The translations under genes and the position numbers were made by a program. Below are positions 1 through 10,654 of a DNA stretch of 64,000 nt, in pieces (the first letter of the stretch is position 1; every line of letters starts with the position of its first letter). The DNA comes from Alisma plantago-aquatica (taxonomy: Eukaryota; Streptophyta; Magnoliopsida; Alismatales; Alismataceae). A model generated the notes under the pieces. The model searched no databases and was not told where the DNA came from. It saw nothing but the letters and a program-made list of their open reading frames with translations. The DNA lies in NCBI GenBank assembly GCA_963693085.1, contig OY856412.1:1407200694-1407264693 (forward strand), read 5' to 3'.

Positions 1-2110
1 TTGGATCACATAAAGTATGAAGTCTTACAAAAATATGCTATGTTTGATAGATATGAATATTCATGGGCATGAACCACTTACCTGTGTCATAGAGGATAAA
101 ATCTTCATCTTGAATTCATCTAGTCAGGGCTAAATCCTTTAAAGACAATTCTTGTAAATCTCAAATATCTGTCTACTCAGTATCTTCATCTTAAAATTGC
201 ATCCTACAAAATCTTATGACATGCATGCATGTGTACCCAATACAACATATAGGATCAACAAAACCTCTAAATCATGAGTGATCATTTCATCATACCTACT
301 ACGATTGTGGGGTAACACTTGCTTGAAGTTCAATGATGTGGTTCACCCCTATAACATTATTTTAACAAAGCACCATCATATATGAACATAATCCACATAT
401 CCAACTTATCTAAAATAAGATTACCTTATCCATATACTTCCAAAGTCTGGAATATCCTTCAAGATGTTCTTTGTATCTCAAGGTTTCCAACGAGCCCTTA
501 TACACCATATTCTAACCACCAGATCAAAATCTATGAATCCCTAAAGTTCATAACATATTAAAATTGAACCATACATTTACCTTGTTTTTCTGTCCCTTTT
601 TGTATAATTGGGATCAAGCTGGAGGCCCAGCAAGGAGGACCTCCCTCTCCTTCGCATGCAGCGGCGTGGTTCAGGGATTGTGTGCCCCTATTTCTATGTG
701 AAATAGGTACTGACTCTCCGCCTCCTCTCCAGCGCATACCAGCTCCCATGATCGACCCAGTGGTGAGAATAAGACATGTCAGTGTCGTGACTCCCATTGG
801 CGTTGAGGCACACAGAACAATGGTCCCCAGGCTCGACGCATCTGGGTTCTGACTAGGAGCTTTGCCTCCCCTATTTCACACCCGAAATAGGGCACCAACA
901 TTGCCAACCTCGGTGGCGGCCAATGTGCCATATTCTACGAGGTAATCCCCTCCTTGGCAATGGCCTGGCCAACCTGGATGGGCGGCGCTGTAGATGCTTG
1001 CAGAGAGGCCATGATTGAAAGTATCAGTTTGAAGAACTTCAAGCTGCTGCCTACTGTTTTCATGTCATCTTCCTCCTCGATCTCCTTCTTTCTCTCATGG
1101 ATTTGTGTCAAACCCTAGATCTATGTGTGTGAGGTCCTATGCTTGGGATCTATCAAGTTTTTATAGCCTTTAGCCTATGGTTTGTTGTGCGGATCCCTCC
1201 ATTTGAGGGGCTCAGTTCAGACCCTATTTTACAGGGTGCCAACTCTCCTGTCCACTAGGCTGGAGTCTCGGTTGCATCATTTTTTGTGTGTGTTTTATTT
1301 TCATAAAAGTCCAAATCAAAGATGTATTTATACATCTCACCACATAGCTCCATTTGATCTAAAATTTTGGGAGATACACTTTATTGTCATTATCATTTCA
1401 TAGGAAAGACATCAGATCCAAATTAATTGGATAGACACTCTAAAAATATCTTTTCGTTAATTATTGAATAATTACAAATTTAATTACCTAGGCCACCAAG
1501 TAAAACAAAATCATCTAAAATTACTCCCACCATCTTATTTTATAATTATTATCTTACTAAAAATATTTTGAGCATTCATTATGACCACGAAATACTAAAT
1601 TTCAATTTGTACTCCAAGGACCTATTTGTAAAACTTAATTGGCCCAATATGGCTAGAATTTGGGCTCTAGGGCACATGGCCCATCCCTTAGTATTAGAAA
1701 GGGTCCATGAGCTTAATTGTATTCCAAATTATGAAAAATAAGTCTTCAACCAATATAATTTCTCAATTGAAGCTCATGTATGACATATGCGATCGATATT
1801 TCTTTAGTTACATAACATGAAGACCTAAGCTAGGTCTAAGGCTCAAGCCATGAACTGGACTCATCATATTAGATATTTGTCACATTATTGTCCATAGGAA
1901 TAATTCATTTATATTCATATACAACTGATTATAATCGTACACATTCAAGTCATAATGTGTGTATTGGTTGATCAGATGGCTTGAAATACACATTTTGTGA
2001 ACTTAATTACGTATCTAGCCATGGTTATGTTCATTACGTCCCATGGCATGCCTTTACTAGAAAACCCCACATTACATGCTTAATTTAGCTATGAAATTGA
2101 GGATGTTACA
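1..2110 (-). repeat. Family 1 LTR-1 (partial, left part outside window)
   Basis: This copy ends at GATGTTACA (2102-2110), directly before the polypurine tract on the minus strand. It aligns throughout with 4907-7021. It holds the stem-loop pair at 687-892, in the A-T stem version, and a TATAAATA box on the minus strand near 1325-1332. Small open frames here are not coding: they fall on the stem-loop region and differ in length and ends between copies. Confidence 0.85.
687..892. other. Stem-loop pair, LTR-1 copy
   Basis: Two inverted repeats lie about 170 bp apart. The first is CCTATTTC, 5-nt loop, GAAATAGG (687-707). The second is CCCTATTTC, 6-nt loop, GAAATAGGG (869-892). The other three LTR copies have a G-C pair at the same stem position in one or both hairpins, with both sides changed. 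Confidence 0.7.
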
Positions 2111-2124
2111 ATTCTACCCACCTT
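2111..2124 (-). other. Polypurine tract, IN-1
   Basis: Minus strand AAGGTGGGTAGAAT lies immediately upstream of the LTR start TGTAACATCC. It is the expected plus-strand primer for reverse transcription. Confidence 0.75.
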
Positions 2125-2833
2125 AAAATAAATTTTGTCCCCGAAATTTCCCTAGGCTACTACCCACCTTAGGGTTCTACTTACCTCTTCATTTATTGTA
2201 AGGCACACTTATGTTCAAACTTTTGCAAGAAAAGAGATATGTAATGTATTTCACTAAATGATTATGTGAGCATTATTTGTTACCTTGGTCTACTACTCAA
2301 CTCATACTTAAGGTCTATGAAGCTAAACTGGTCTCTACACTTAGGGCATTTGACTCAACCCTTTCATGAATTTCAAACGTTAGGTGTAGTTGGCCGTCTA
2401 ATATTAGGTCTTCTAGGTATCTCCCACATTTCTAGATATGTGGTGATCAAGCACATACCCAGGGATGTGATATCTTGACATGATATCCCTCACTAACCAA
2501 CTAACACATGTGTCCCATTCCACATGGGCTAGTAAGAAAGGAGAGATGCATAAAAGTCTAGCTCTGATGAAATTCCTTTTTAATTCTCAATTGGTTGGCC
2601 ATAACCACTGAGAATGGAGAAGAAACCTCATTATCTAGGTTTAGGTAACTAATTTAGATCTAAACAAAGATGACTTCTACCTCGAAGATATCTATCCATT
2701 CTAAGGTTAAGACCCATAATCACTCTAGGTTATGGTATTCTTCTTATAGTATCTATCCCTAAACCCTAATCTTACCTCTTCACTCTAGGGTGAATATGAG
2801 AATCACGTTTGCCTAGTGGCCATTTACCAAATT

Positions 2834-2845
2834 GCTCTGATGCCA
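2834..2845 (-). other. Primer binding site (initiator tRNA-Met type), IN-1, one mutation
   Basis: Minus strand TGGCATCAGAGC starts three bases after the LTR end. The other two copies keep the canonical TGGTATCAGAGC, so this copy carries one substitution. Confidence 0.8.
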
Positions 2846-3514
2846 TATTGTAACACCCATATTTTTATATCACATGAGCGGAAGCAAAAAAAATTTATGG
2901 GAGTGTCACAAACATGATAACCATTGCAATAAAAGTAAATGAAACACTTCACAAAACTAGTAAAACTAATTCATACATAGCTTTTTGTCAACATAAAACT
3001 ACATCATGTTTATGCATAAGTTCATAATAAAAAGATGTCAATACTCAGGATCATCTAGGTAGATGGCACCCCACTAGGCAAACTTGAAAATCTCTTAGGC
3101 CTTTGTTGGTCCCTTTATTCTTCAATGCGGACATCGCGTCCCCAGCCATGCATTGGGAAAAATAGTAGATAGAGTAAGTGGCATGAGTATTCTAAAATAT
3201 ACATTGATAAAGAACTGAAATATTACAAAAGATTCTTGAACATCATCAATATGAAATGAACAATTAACTCTAATTAAATCTAGAAACATATTATCTCTCA
3301 TTTCTTAAACTCTTATTTTCTATTGTATCTTTTCTGGAGACCTATACTTTGGGTCTCATGGCCTATGCCAAAGTGTCTGGATCATAAATATCATATATGA
3401 ATTCCTCTCATCACACTCGTGGATGAGATTACAGACATGCTCTAATCTTAAGTATCTTTTGCTTATGATTTTTATCTGTTTGTGGCCACCATTATACAAT
3501 AAGTCCTCGTCTGT

Positions 3515-3661
3515 GACACCGAAGTGTCCTCTATGGTGCAACGCACCACTATTGGCACAAAATTCCCTCTTTTGACACCAAAGTATCCTCTATGGTGCAA
3601 CGCAGCCTCTGTAGGCATAACATGCCCTCTGTGACACACACAGTGTCAGGCGCAACACGCC
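3515..3661. repeat. Mini-hairpin string, LTR-2 copy
   Basis: Eight short inverted repeats follow each other with a period of about 20 bp, joined by CTCTRT(T) spacers. Left arms in order are GACAC, GGTGC, GGCAC, GACAC, GGTGC, GGCAT, GACAC and GGCGC. Each is followed by a short A-rich loop (mostly AAC, CGAA or CAAA) and its reverse complement. In this copy hairpins 1, 2, 6 and 7 are perfect; the others have one or more mismatches. Confidence 0.75.
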
Positions 3662-5597
3662 CTCCGAATCATCTCAGGACTCTCTGGTGAGTACTTATTA
3701 TATAATGAATTATGTGAAGGTTTCAAATTAATTATCTTAAGTCTATCTTTAATAAACTCTAAATCTGAACTTATCTGAAACTGAGTACTAAACATGTACT
3801 GAATTCTGAATCTGAAATCTGAAATCTGAATCTGAATCTATTGTGAAATTTGGTAATGTATTTCAAATTACAACATAATTGAGATTGGTTCTATAACCCA
3901 TATCATGTATCTTTATTCAAAATCTGACTACTCACACACTGAGTAGTCTAAATCTAAATCTAAATCTAAATCTCTTATTCTTAAGTTCTGAACTGAATTC
4001 ATTACTAGATTTGAACATGTATCTCATTATCTGGGTAAATTTATTCTAAAACTCTTATTTGATAAGATTACTTCATTATACCAATTATATCATAAATGAG
4101 TCTAATGTCTTATGAGAAAGGATCTGACATGAATATAGAAATACTAAGTATACAAAGTATCTTAAGTCAAGCTTATGAAAGTATCATAAGTACAACATAT
4201 CTAAAAATATCAATTCTGACAAGATGGTTCAATCCATCTTATAAAATATGATGTTACCCTGAAACTTTGCATATGAACTTACATATTAAACCTTAAAAAT
4301 CAAAATAGAAATCTTATAAAATATTGTATTGCAACCTAATCATAACTTAATGTATCATCATCTTATAATATTATTATAAACTTATTTTACAATTTATTCT
4401 GATCCCAATAGTACCTCTATCTTGAAAATTGGATGATGTCTTAATATGTTCAAAACTTATATTTTTCACATTATAGTTAACTTATAGATATTACTCATTA
4501 TAAGAAATTTGATTAACTTATTATCTCTTAGATTCTCTACATATATATATGACATCTTAATCTCATATTTCTAATTGAAATCTAAATACAACATTATTTC
4601 AATAAATATGAGAAATCCTAATAGCATAATTATACTTTAAATCTCAATAGAAAGTTATCCCAAATCATTAACTAATTATGATTATATTACCTGCATATCT
4701 TATCTTACAATCTTATCCATTAATTTCGAACATTACTAATAGTTCTTATAGAAAGATGATCCTTTAGTTTTCTCATGAACCTTACCTATCATTCTTATAA
4801 ATCTTAATAACATATCTCTTCTTGAGATATTAGGCACATGTAAGGATGTAATCATGAATGTATTAAAAAATCATACTTGTATATCTTAACATCAAATTTT
4901 AGAACATTGGATCACATAAAGTATGAAGTCTTACAAAAATATGCTATGTTTGATAGATATGAATACTCATGGGCATGAACCACTTACATGTGTCATAGAG
5001 GATAAAATCTTCATCTTGAATTCATCTAGTCAGGGCTAAATCCTTTAAAGACAATTCTTGTAAAACTCAAATATTTGTCGACTCAGCATCTTCATCTTAA
5101 AATTTCATCCTACAAAATCTTATGGCATGCATGCATGCGTACCCAATATATCATATAGGATCAACAAAACCTCTAAATCATGAGTGATCATATCATCATA
5201 CCTATTACGATTGTGGGGTAACACTTTCTTAAAGTTCAATGATGAGGTTCACACCTATAACATTATTTTAAAAAAGCACCATCATATATGAACTTAATCC
5301 ACATATCCAACTTCTCTAAATTAAGATCACCTTATCCATATACTTCCAAAGTCTAGAATCTCCTTCAAGATGTTCTTTGTATCTCAAGGTTTCCAACGAT
5401 CCCTTATACACAATATTATAACCACCAAATTAAAATCTATGAATCCCTAAAGTTCATAACATATTAAAATTGAACCATACATTTACCATTTTTGTGTCCC
5501 TTTTAATATAATTGGGATCAAGCTGGATGCCCAGCAAGGAGGGACCCGGACCTCCCTCTCCTTCACATGCGACGGCGTGGTTCAGGGATTGTGTGCC

Positions 5598-5803
5598 CCT
5601 GTTTCTCCGTGAAACAGGCGCTGACTCTCTGCCTCCTCTCCAGCGCACTCTAGCTCCCATGATCGACCATGTGGCGTGAATAAGACATGTCACTGTCGTG
5701 ACTCCCATTGGCGCTGAGGCACACAGAACAATGGTCCCCAAGCTTGACACATCTGGGTTCTGACTAGGAGCTTCGCCTCCCCTATTTCACGCCCGAAATA
5801 GGG
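5598..5803. other. Stem-loop pair, LTR-2 copy
   Basis: First hairpin CCTGTTTC/GAAACAGG (5598-5618), G-C version. Second hairpin CCCTATTTC/GAAATAGGG (5780-5803), A-T version. Both stems are perfect. Confidence 0.7.
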
Positions 5804-6235
5804 CACCAACATTGCCAACCTCGGCGACGGCCAATGTGCCATATTTTGCGAGGTAATCCCCTCCTTGGCTACGGCCTGGAAGACCTGGATGGGCGGCACT
5901 ATAGATGCTTGCAGAGAGGCCATGATTGAAAGTACCGGTTTGAAGAACTTCAAGCCACTGCCTACTATTTTCCTATCATCTTCCTCCTCGATCTCCTTCT
6001 TTCTCTCATGGATTTGTGCCAAACCCTAGATCTAGGTGTGTGAGGTCCTATGCTCGGGATCTATCAAGTTTTATAGCCTTTAGCCTATGGTTGGTTGTGA
6101 GGATCCCTCCATTTGAGGGGCTCAGTTCGAACCCTATTTTACAGGGCGTCGACTCTCCAGTCCACTAGGCTGGAGTCTCGGCTGCATCATTTTTTTTTGT
6201 GTATTTTATTTTGATAAAAGTCCAAATCAAAGATG

Positions 6236-6245
6236 TATTTATATA
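6236..6245 (-). promoter_or_regulatory. LTR TATA box (family 1, LTR-2)
   Basis: Minus strand TATATAAATA. The equivalent position reads TATAAATA in LTR-1 and LTR-4 and is mutated in LTR-3 (near 18500). Downstream on the minus strand (6145-6175) is a short inverted repeat, CTCCAG/CTGGAG, near the predicted 5' end of the RNA. Confidence 0.5.
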
Positions 6246-7021
6246 GCTCACCTCATAGCTCCATTTGATCTAAAATTTTGGGAGATACACTTTATTGTCA
6301 TTATAATTTCATAGGAAAGACATCAGATCCAAATTAATTGGATAGACACTCTAAAAATATCTTTTATTTAATTATTGAATAATTACAAATTTAATTACCT
6401 AGGCCTCCAAGTAAAACAAAATCATCTAAAATTTCTCCCACCATCTTATATTCTAATTATTATCCTACTAAAAATATTTTGAGCATTCATTATGACCACG
6501 AAATACTAAATTTCAATTTGTACTCCAAGGACCTATTTGTAAAACGTAATTGGCCCAATAGCGCTGGAATTTGTGCTTTAGGGCACATGGCCCATCCCTT
6601 AGTATTACAAAGGGTCCATGAGCTTAATTGTATTCCAAATCATGAAAAATAAGTCTTCAACCAATATAATTTCTCAATTGAAGCTCATGTATGACATATG
6701 CGATCGATATTTCTTTAGTTACATAACATGAAGACCTAAGCTAGGTCTAAGGCTCAAGCCATGAACTGGACTCATCATATTAGATATTTGTCACATTATT
6801 GTCCATAGGAATAATTCATTTATATTCATATACAACCGATTATAATCATACACATTCAAGTCATAATGTGTGTATTGGTTGATCAGATGGCTTGAAATAC
6901 ACATTTTGTGAACTTAATTACGTACCTAGCCATGGTTATGTTCATTACGTCCCATGGCATGCCTTTACTAGAAAACCCCACATTAAAGGCTTAATTTAGC
7001 TATGAAATTGAAGATGTTATA

Positions 7022-7759
7022 ATTCTACCCACCTTAAAATAAATTTCGTCCTCGAAATTTCCCTAGGCTACTACCCACCTTAGGGTTCTATTTACCTCTT
7101 CATTTATTGTAAGGCACACTTATGTTCAAACTTTTGCAAGAAAAGAGATCTGTAATTTATTTCACTAAATGATTATGTGAGCATTATTTTTTACCTTGGT
7201 CTACTACTCAACTCATACTTAAGTTCTATGAAGCTCAACCGGTCTCTACCCTTAGGGAATTTGACTCAACCCTTTCATGAATTTCAAACATTAGGTGTAG
7301 TTGTCCATCTAATCTTAGGTCTTCTAGGTATCTCCCACATTGCTAGATATGTGGTGATCAAGCACATACCCAGGGATGTGAGATCTTGACATGCTATCCC
7401 TCACTAACCAACTAACACATGTGTCCCATTCCACATGGGCTAGTAAGAAAGGAGAGATGCATAAAAGTCTAGCGCTTATGAAATTCCTTTTTAATTCTCA
7501 ATTGGCTGGCCATAACCACTGAGAATGGAGAAGAAATCTCATTAGCTAGGTTTAGGTTACTAATTTAGATCTAAACAAAGATGACTTCTACCTCGAAGAT
7601 ATCTATCCATTCTAATGTTAAGACCCATAATCACTCTAGGTTATGGTATTCTTTTTAGAGTATATATCCCTAAACCCTAATCTTACCTCTTCACTATAGG
7701 GTGACTATGAGAATCATGTTTGCCTAGTGGCCATTTACCAAATTGCTCTGATACCATAT
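7022..7759 (-). other. Family 1 internal region IN-2 (738 bp, non-coding)
   Basis: Same length and order of signals as IN-1: purine tract 7022-7035, second purine word 7071-7081, and canonical primer binding site TGGTATCAGAGC on the minus strand at 7745-7756. No gag or pol motif is visible. Confidence 0.8.
7745..7756 (-). other. Primer binding site (initiator tRNA-Met type), IN-2
   Basis: Minus strand TGGTATCAGAGC, three bases from the LTR end at 7760. Confidence 0.85.
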
Positions 7760-8392
7760 TGTAACACCCAAATTTTTATATCACATGACCGGAAGCAAAA
7801 AAAATCTTGGAGCGTCACAAACATGATAACCATTGCAATAAAAGTAAATGAAACACTTTGCAAAACTAGTAAAACTGATTCATACATAGCTTTTTGTCAA
7901 CATAAAACTACGTCATGTTTATGCATAAGTTCATAATAAAAAGATGTCAATACTCATGATCGTCTAGGTAGATGGCACCCCACTAGGAAAACTTGAAAGT
8001 CTCTTAGGCCTTTGTTGGTCCCTTTGTTCTTCAATTGCTCCAATACCTGCGGACATTGCGTCCCCAGCCATGCATTGGGAAAAACAATAGTTAGAGTAAG
8101 TGGCATGAGTATTCTAAAATATACATTGCTAAAGAAATGAAATATTAAAAAAGATTCTTGAACATCATCACTATGAAACGAACATTTAACTCTGATTAAA
8201 TCTAGAAACATATTATCTCTCATATCTTAAACTCTTATTTTCTATTGTATCTTTTCTGGAGACCTATACTCTGGGTATCATGGCCTATGCCAAAGTATCT
8301 GGATCATAAATATCTTATCTGAATTCCTCAAATCACACTCATGGATGAGATTACAGACATGCTCCAATCTTAAGTATCTTTTACTTATGATG

Positions 8393-8397
8393 TTTAT
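8393..8397. repeat. Target-site duplication TTTAT, left
   Basis: TTTAT precedes the element and recurs at 15723-15727 directly after it. Copies 1 and 3 of the host LTR have a single corresponding site. Confidence 0.9.
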
Positions 8398-9944
8398 TGG
8401 TGCGATTTCGCTAGTGGTGCTAACACACTACTCGATTGAATAGATGCGCCCCACGAGGTCGGAATGCACGGTGGATGGGGGTTTGCTTTCAAAATTTATA
8501 AGACCTAAACTAACACACCTACGTCTACTAAAACAACTACACCCGCAAGCGCACGGGGTCGTGTCGTAGTATAGGAAGGTGGCAAGTATAGGGTCGATCC
8601 ACAGGGAAAAGAGGGGGCACTAGAACTAGGTTAGTTTAGCTAGGTTCCTACTGCGGAGACTAGGGTTAAGGGTTTGAAGGTTGATTTTGATTGTTAACTA
8701 AGGATAAACAAGCAAGCAATTAAAGGCGAGAATGAAATCTATGTTAACCCTAGGTTAGATTAAGGCTAAACAAGCAAGAAAGGATTAAGCTAGGTAGGAA
8801 AAGACAATTTATACTAAGGCAGGCAATAGAGAAGCAAAAGAACAATTAAAGAACTAAACTAGCATAAACAAGGCAAGAGCAAGGCAAGAAGCTAACTAAG
8901 CAAGAAAAGAACTAACTAAGCTAAGCGAGCACAAAACTAAGGTTTTAAGTAGTAAAGAGACGTGTGGGTTGTTTAGGGGTATGAACTTATCACTTAAGTT
9001 GGGGGGTGACATATGAACATTATGATTTCATTTAGATCATCCAAACCAAACAACAAGTTAGAGTCTAATGGATTAACCTAAGCTACTAACTGGCCATGGA
9101 TATGCTAGGTTGTGTATAGGGGAACTAGTCCCTACTACCCTTACAAGGCTCAATTGGGTTAGGGGTTAGGTTCAATCCAATTAGAGTCTAATCAAGTCTA
9201 GGTTTCTAGATTAGACATTCCTAGGGCAATTATGGGCCGAGGGTAGTAATGGGGGTGAAAGTAGGGTTTCAGACCCCAATTCCCCCACATTCTAGCCTTG
9301 AGAAGGCTCCATGCTAATTGCATTAGAATTACCTAATCTAGCTACTTAGATCTCTCACTTAGATTTAGGGAGATTTATTAGGATGTAGGAAGATGGGAGG
9401 CAGCCTAGGGATCCAAGAATTGGACCTAGGGGCAAATCCCAAAATTCACACATATAAGCAATTTGCCTAAATTCCTAGGTGATTTCACACACAAACCAAC
9501 AAGCAATCCATGGAGAATGAGATGAAAATAGAACATAATCATTAACAAATGGAATTACAACATTTACATGTCATTATCCCCCAACATGGTATCAAAGTAA
9601 CATATTTTCCCCCAAACAACCCACCCAAGGGGCCTAGCTACTCATAGAAATGGAAAATACAAAAAGAAAGGAGAAAGAGGTAGAAGAAGCCATGGAGCTC
9701 ATGTAGATGAAGAAGTCCTCCTCTCCAGCAGCTGTAGGGACGTCCTCCTTCTTCTCCTTGGATGAAATGGTGTGGAATGATGGAGGGAAGTGGATGGAAG
9801 GCTTAGATATGGGGGGTTATGTGGTGGAAATGGTGAAATGGAGTGGATTTGAGGTGGATATGGAGTGGAATGGAGTGGGTGGCGATTTGGGGAGCTAGGA
9901 AGGGGTAGAAGGTAGCTAGCCTCGTGCCCCAGCCACCACCTAGG

Positions 9945-9952
9945 TATATATA
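9945..9952 (-). promoter_or_regulatory. TATA box of the 3' LTR
   Basis: TATATATA lies between the palindromic word cluster (upstream on the minus strand) and R/U5. The same box is at 15031-15038 in the other LTR. Confidence 0.5.
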
Positions 9953-10022
9953 GGAGCTTAGGGGGTCTATGGTTAAGTTAGGGGCAAAATGGGGAAAGTA
10001 GTGAAAACTGGGTGGATTTTGT

Positions 10023-10312
10023 GAGTAGCACGGCCGTGGTGGGTCACCACGGTCGTGGTGGGTAGGGTAGACCACGGCCGTGGTGGATGGGCACGTTTGT
10101 GGGTTTATTAGAATGTAGAGATCACAGGGAGGTGTGCATGGATGGCCACGGCCGTGGGGGGTCACCACGGTCGTGGTGGACACCTATGGCCATGGGCATG
10201 TTGAAAACCACGGTCGTTTTGGCCATTTTCATCAATTTCTGGGAGTTTTACTGATTTTTTGTACTTGGGGCATGTCCAGCACGGCCGTGGGGGCTCACCA
10301 CGGTCGTGGTGG
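10023..10312. repeat. CACGGCCGTG palindrome cluster in U3 (left LTR)
   Basis: The self-complementary decamer CACGGCCGTG and its one-base variant CACGGTCGTG occur at least seven times, usually as pairs separated by GTGGGTCAC-like linkers. Degenerate forms such as GGCCATGGGC lie between them. The right LTR repeats the pattern at about 15110-15398. Confidence 0.85.
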
Positions 10313-10636
10313 TGTCTCTCCCATGCATTTGAGCCTTGAACTTGATCATCCATGGAGGGTATTGCTTCAAAACTTTCTTTGACCACTTGGGGTAGGTTGG
10401 AAGTGGTTTTGGCCTCATTTTGAGCTCCTCCAAGCCTGAGGAAACCCTAGACTGGACCATCCTCTTTCCATGCCATCAAGTAGTGGACAAAGTACCTATA
10501 AAACATGCAAAAAGCCTCCATAAGTGCATTTGATATAAATAAACATATTGGGGGAAATAACATGTAATCTAACAAGTATAGATGTGGCTGAAATGCAAAA
10601 TGACACAAGATAAAGCCCTAAGATAGGGCTGAATCA

Positions 10637-10654
10637 CCACCCCAAACTTGAAAC
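10637..10654 (-). other. Polypurine tract of the non-autonomous element
   Basis: Minus strand AAGTTTGGGGTGG is directly followed by the 3' LTR start TGATTCA. Confidence 0.75.

Larger units (their letters stand above)
2111..2848 (-). other. Family 1 internal region IN-1 (738 bp, non-coding)
   Basis: Bounded by LTR termini on both sides. It has the purine tract at its left edge (2111-2124) and the primer binding site at its right edge (2834-2845). A second copy of the purine word lies at 2160-2170. The longest frame is a 70-codon frame on the plus strand, antisense to the element. No zinc knuckle, protease, RT or integrase motif is visible. Plant autonomous chromoviruses carry about 4-5 kb here, so mobilisation must have relied on proteins from another element. 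Confidence 0.8.
2849..7021 (-). repeat. Family 1 LTR-2 (complete, 4173 bp)
   Basis: The only uninterrupted full LTR in the window. On the minus strand it begins at 7021 with TATAACATC (the canonical TG start mutated to TA) and ends at 2849. A TATA box, TATATAAATA, lies on the minus strand at 6236-6245. U3 is therefore about 0.8 kb and the R/U5 part is unusually long, about 3.4 kb. That part carries the stem-loop pair (5598-5803), an AT-rich stretch with short GAATCT and AAATCT runs (about 3810-3980), and the mini-hairpin string (3515-3661). No protein-coding gene is supported. Confidence 0.85.
8398..10636 (-). repeat. 3' LTR of the non-autonomous element (2239 bp)
   Basis: Paired with 13482-15722. 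On the minus strand the order is U3 with a cluster of CACGGCCGTG words (10023-10312), a TATATATA box (9945-9952), then a long R/U5. The words GCGCACGGGGTCGTGTCG and GGTCGATCCACAGGG near 8550-8605 resemble the R/U5 part of Athila-type LTRs. The open frames over the GC-rich words are low-complexity translations of the palindromes and are not genes. Confidence 0.9.

Noticed and set aside
558..797. Minus-strand open frame recurring at 5454-5750, 17746-18015 and 21991-22236
   Set aside because: It lies over the paired stem-loop region of the family 1 LTR. The copies differ by shifts and ends, and the conservation is explained by LTR copying and the hairpins.
2266..2478. 70-codon plus-strand frame present in all three internal regions
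   Set aside because: It is antisense to the element, has no recognisable domain, and is conserved only because the internal regions are copies of each other.
3515..3661. Possible CRISPR-like array because of regular short repeats and spacers
   Set aside because: The period is 20 bp with five-base arms, the repeats themselves differ and the spacers are constant, and the setting is a plant LTR.
9803..10460. Overlapping frames on both strands around the palindrome cluster (also 14889-15546)
   Set aside because: The His/Gly/Arg-rich translations come from repeated CACGGCCGTG words. Frames on both strands at once indicate base composition, not genes.
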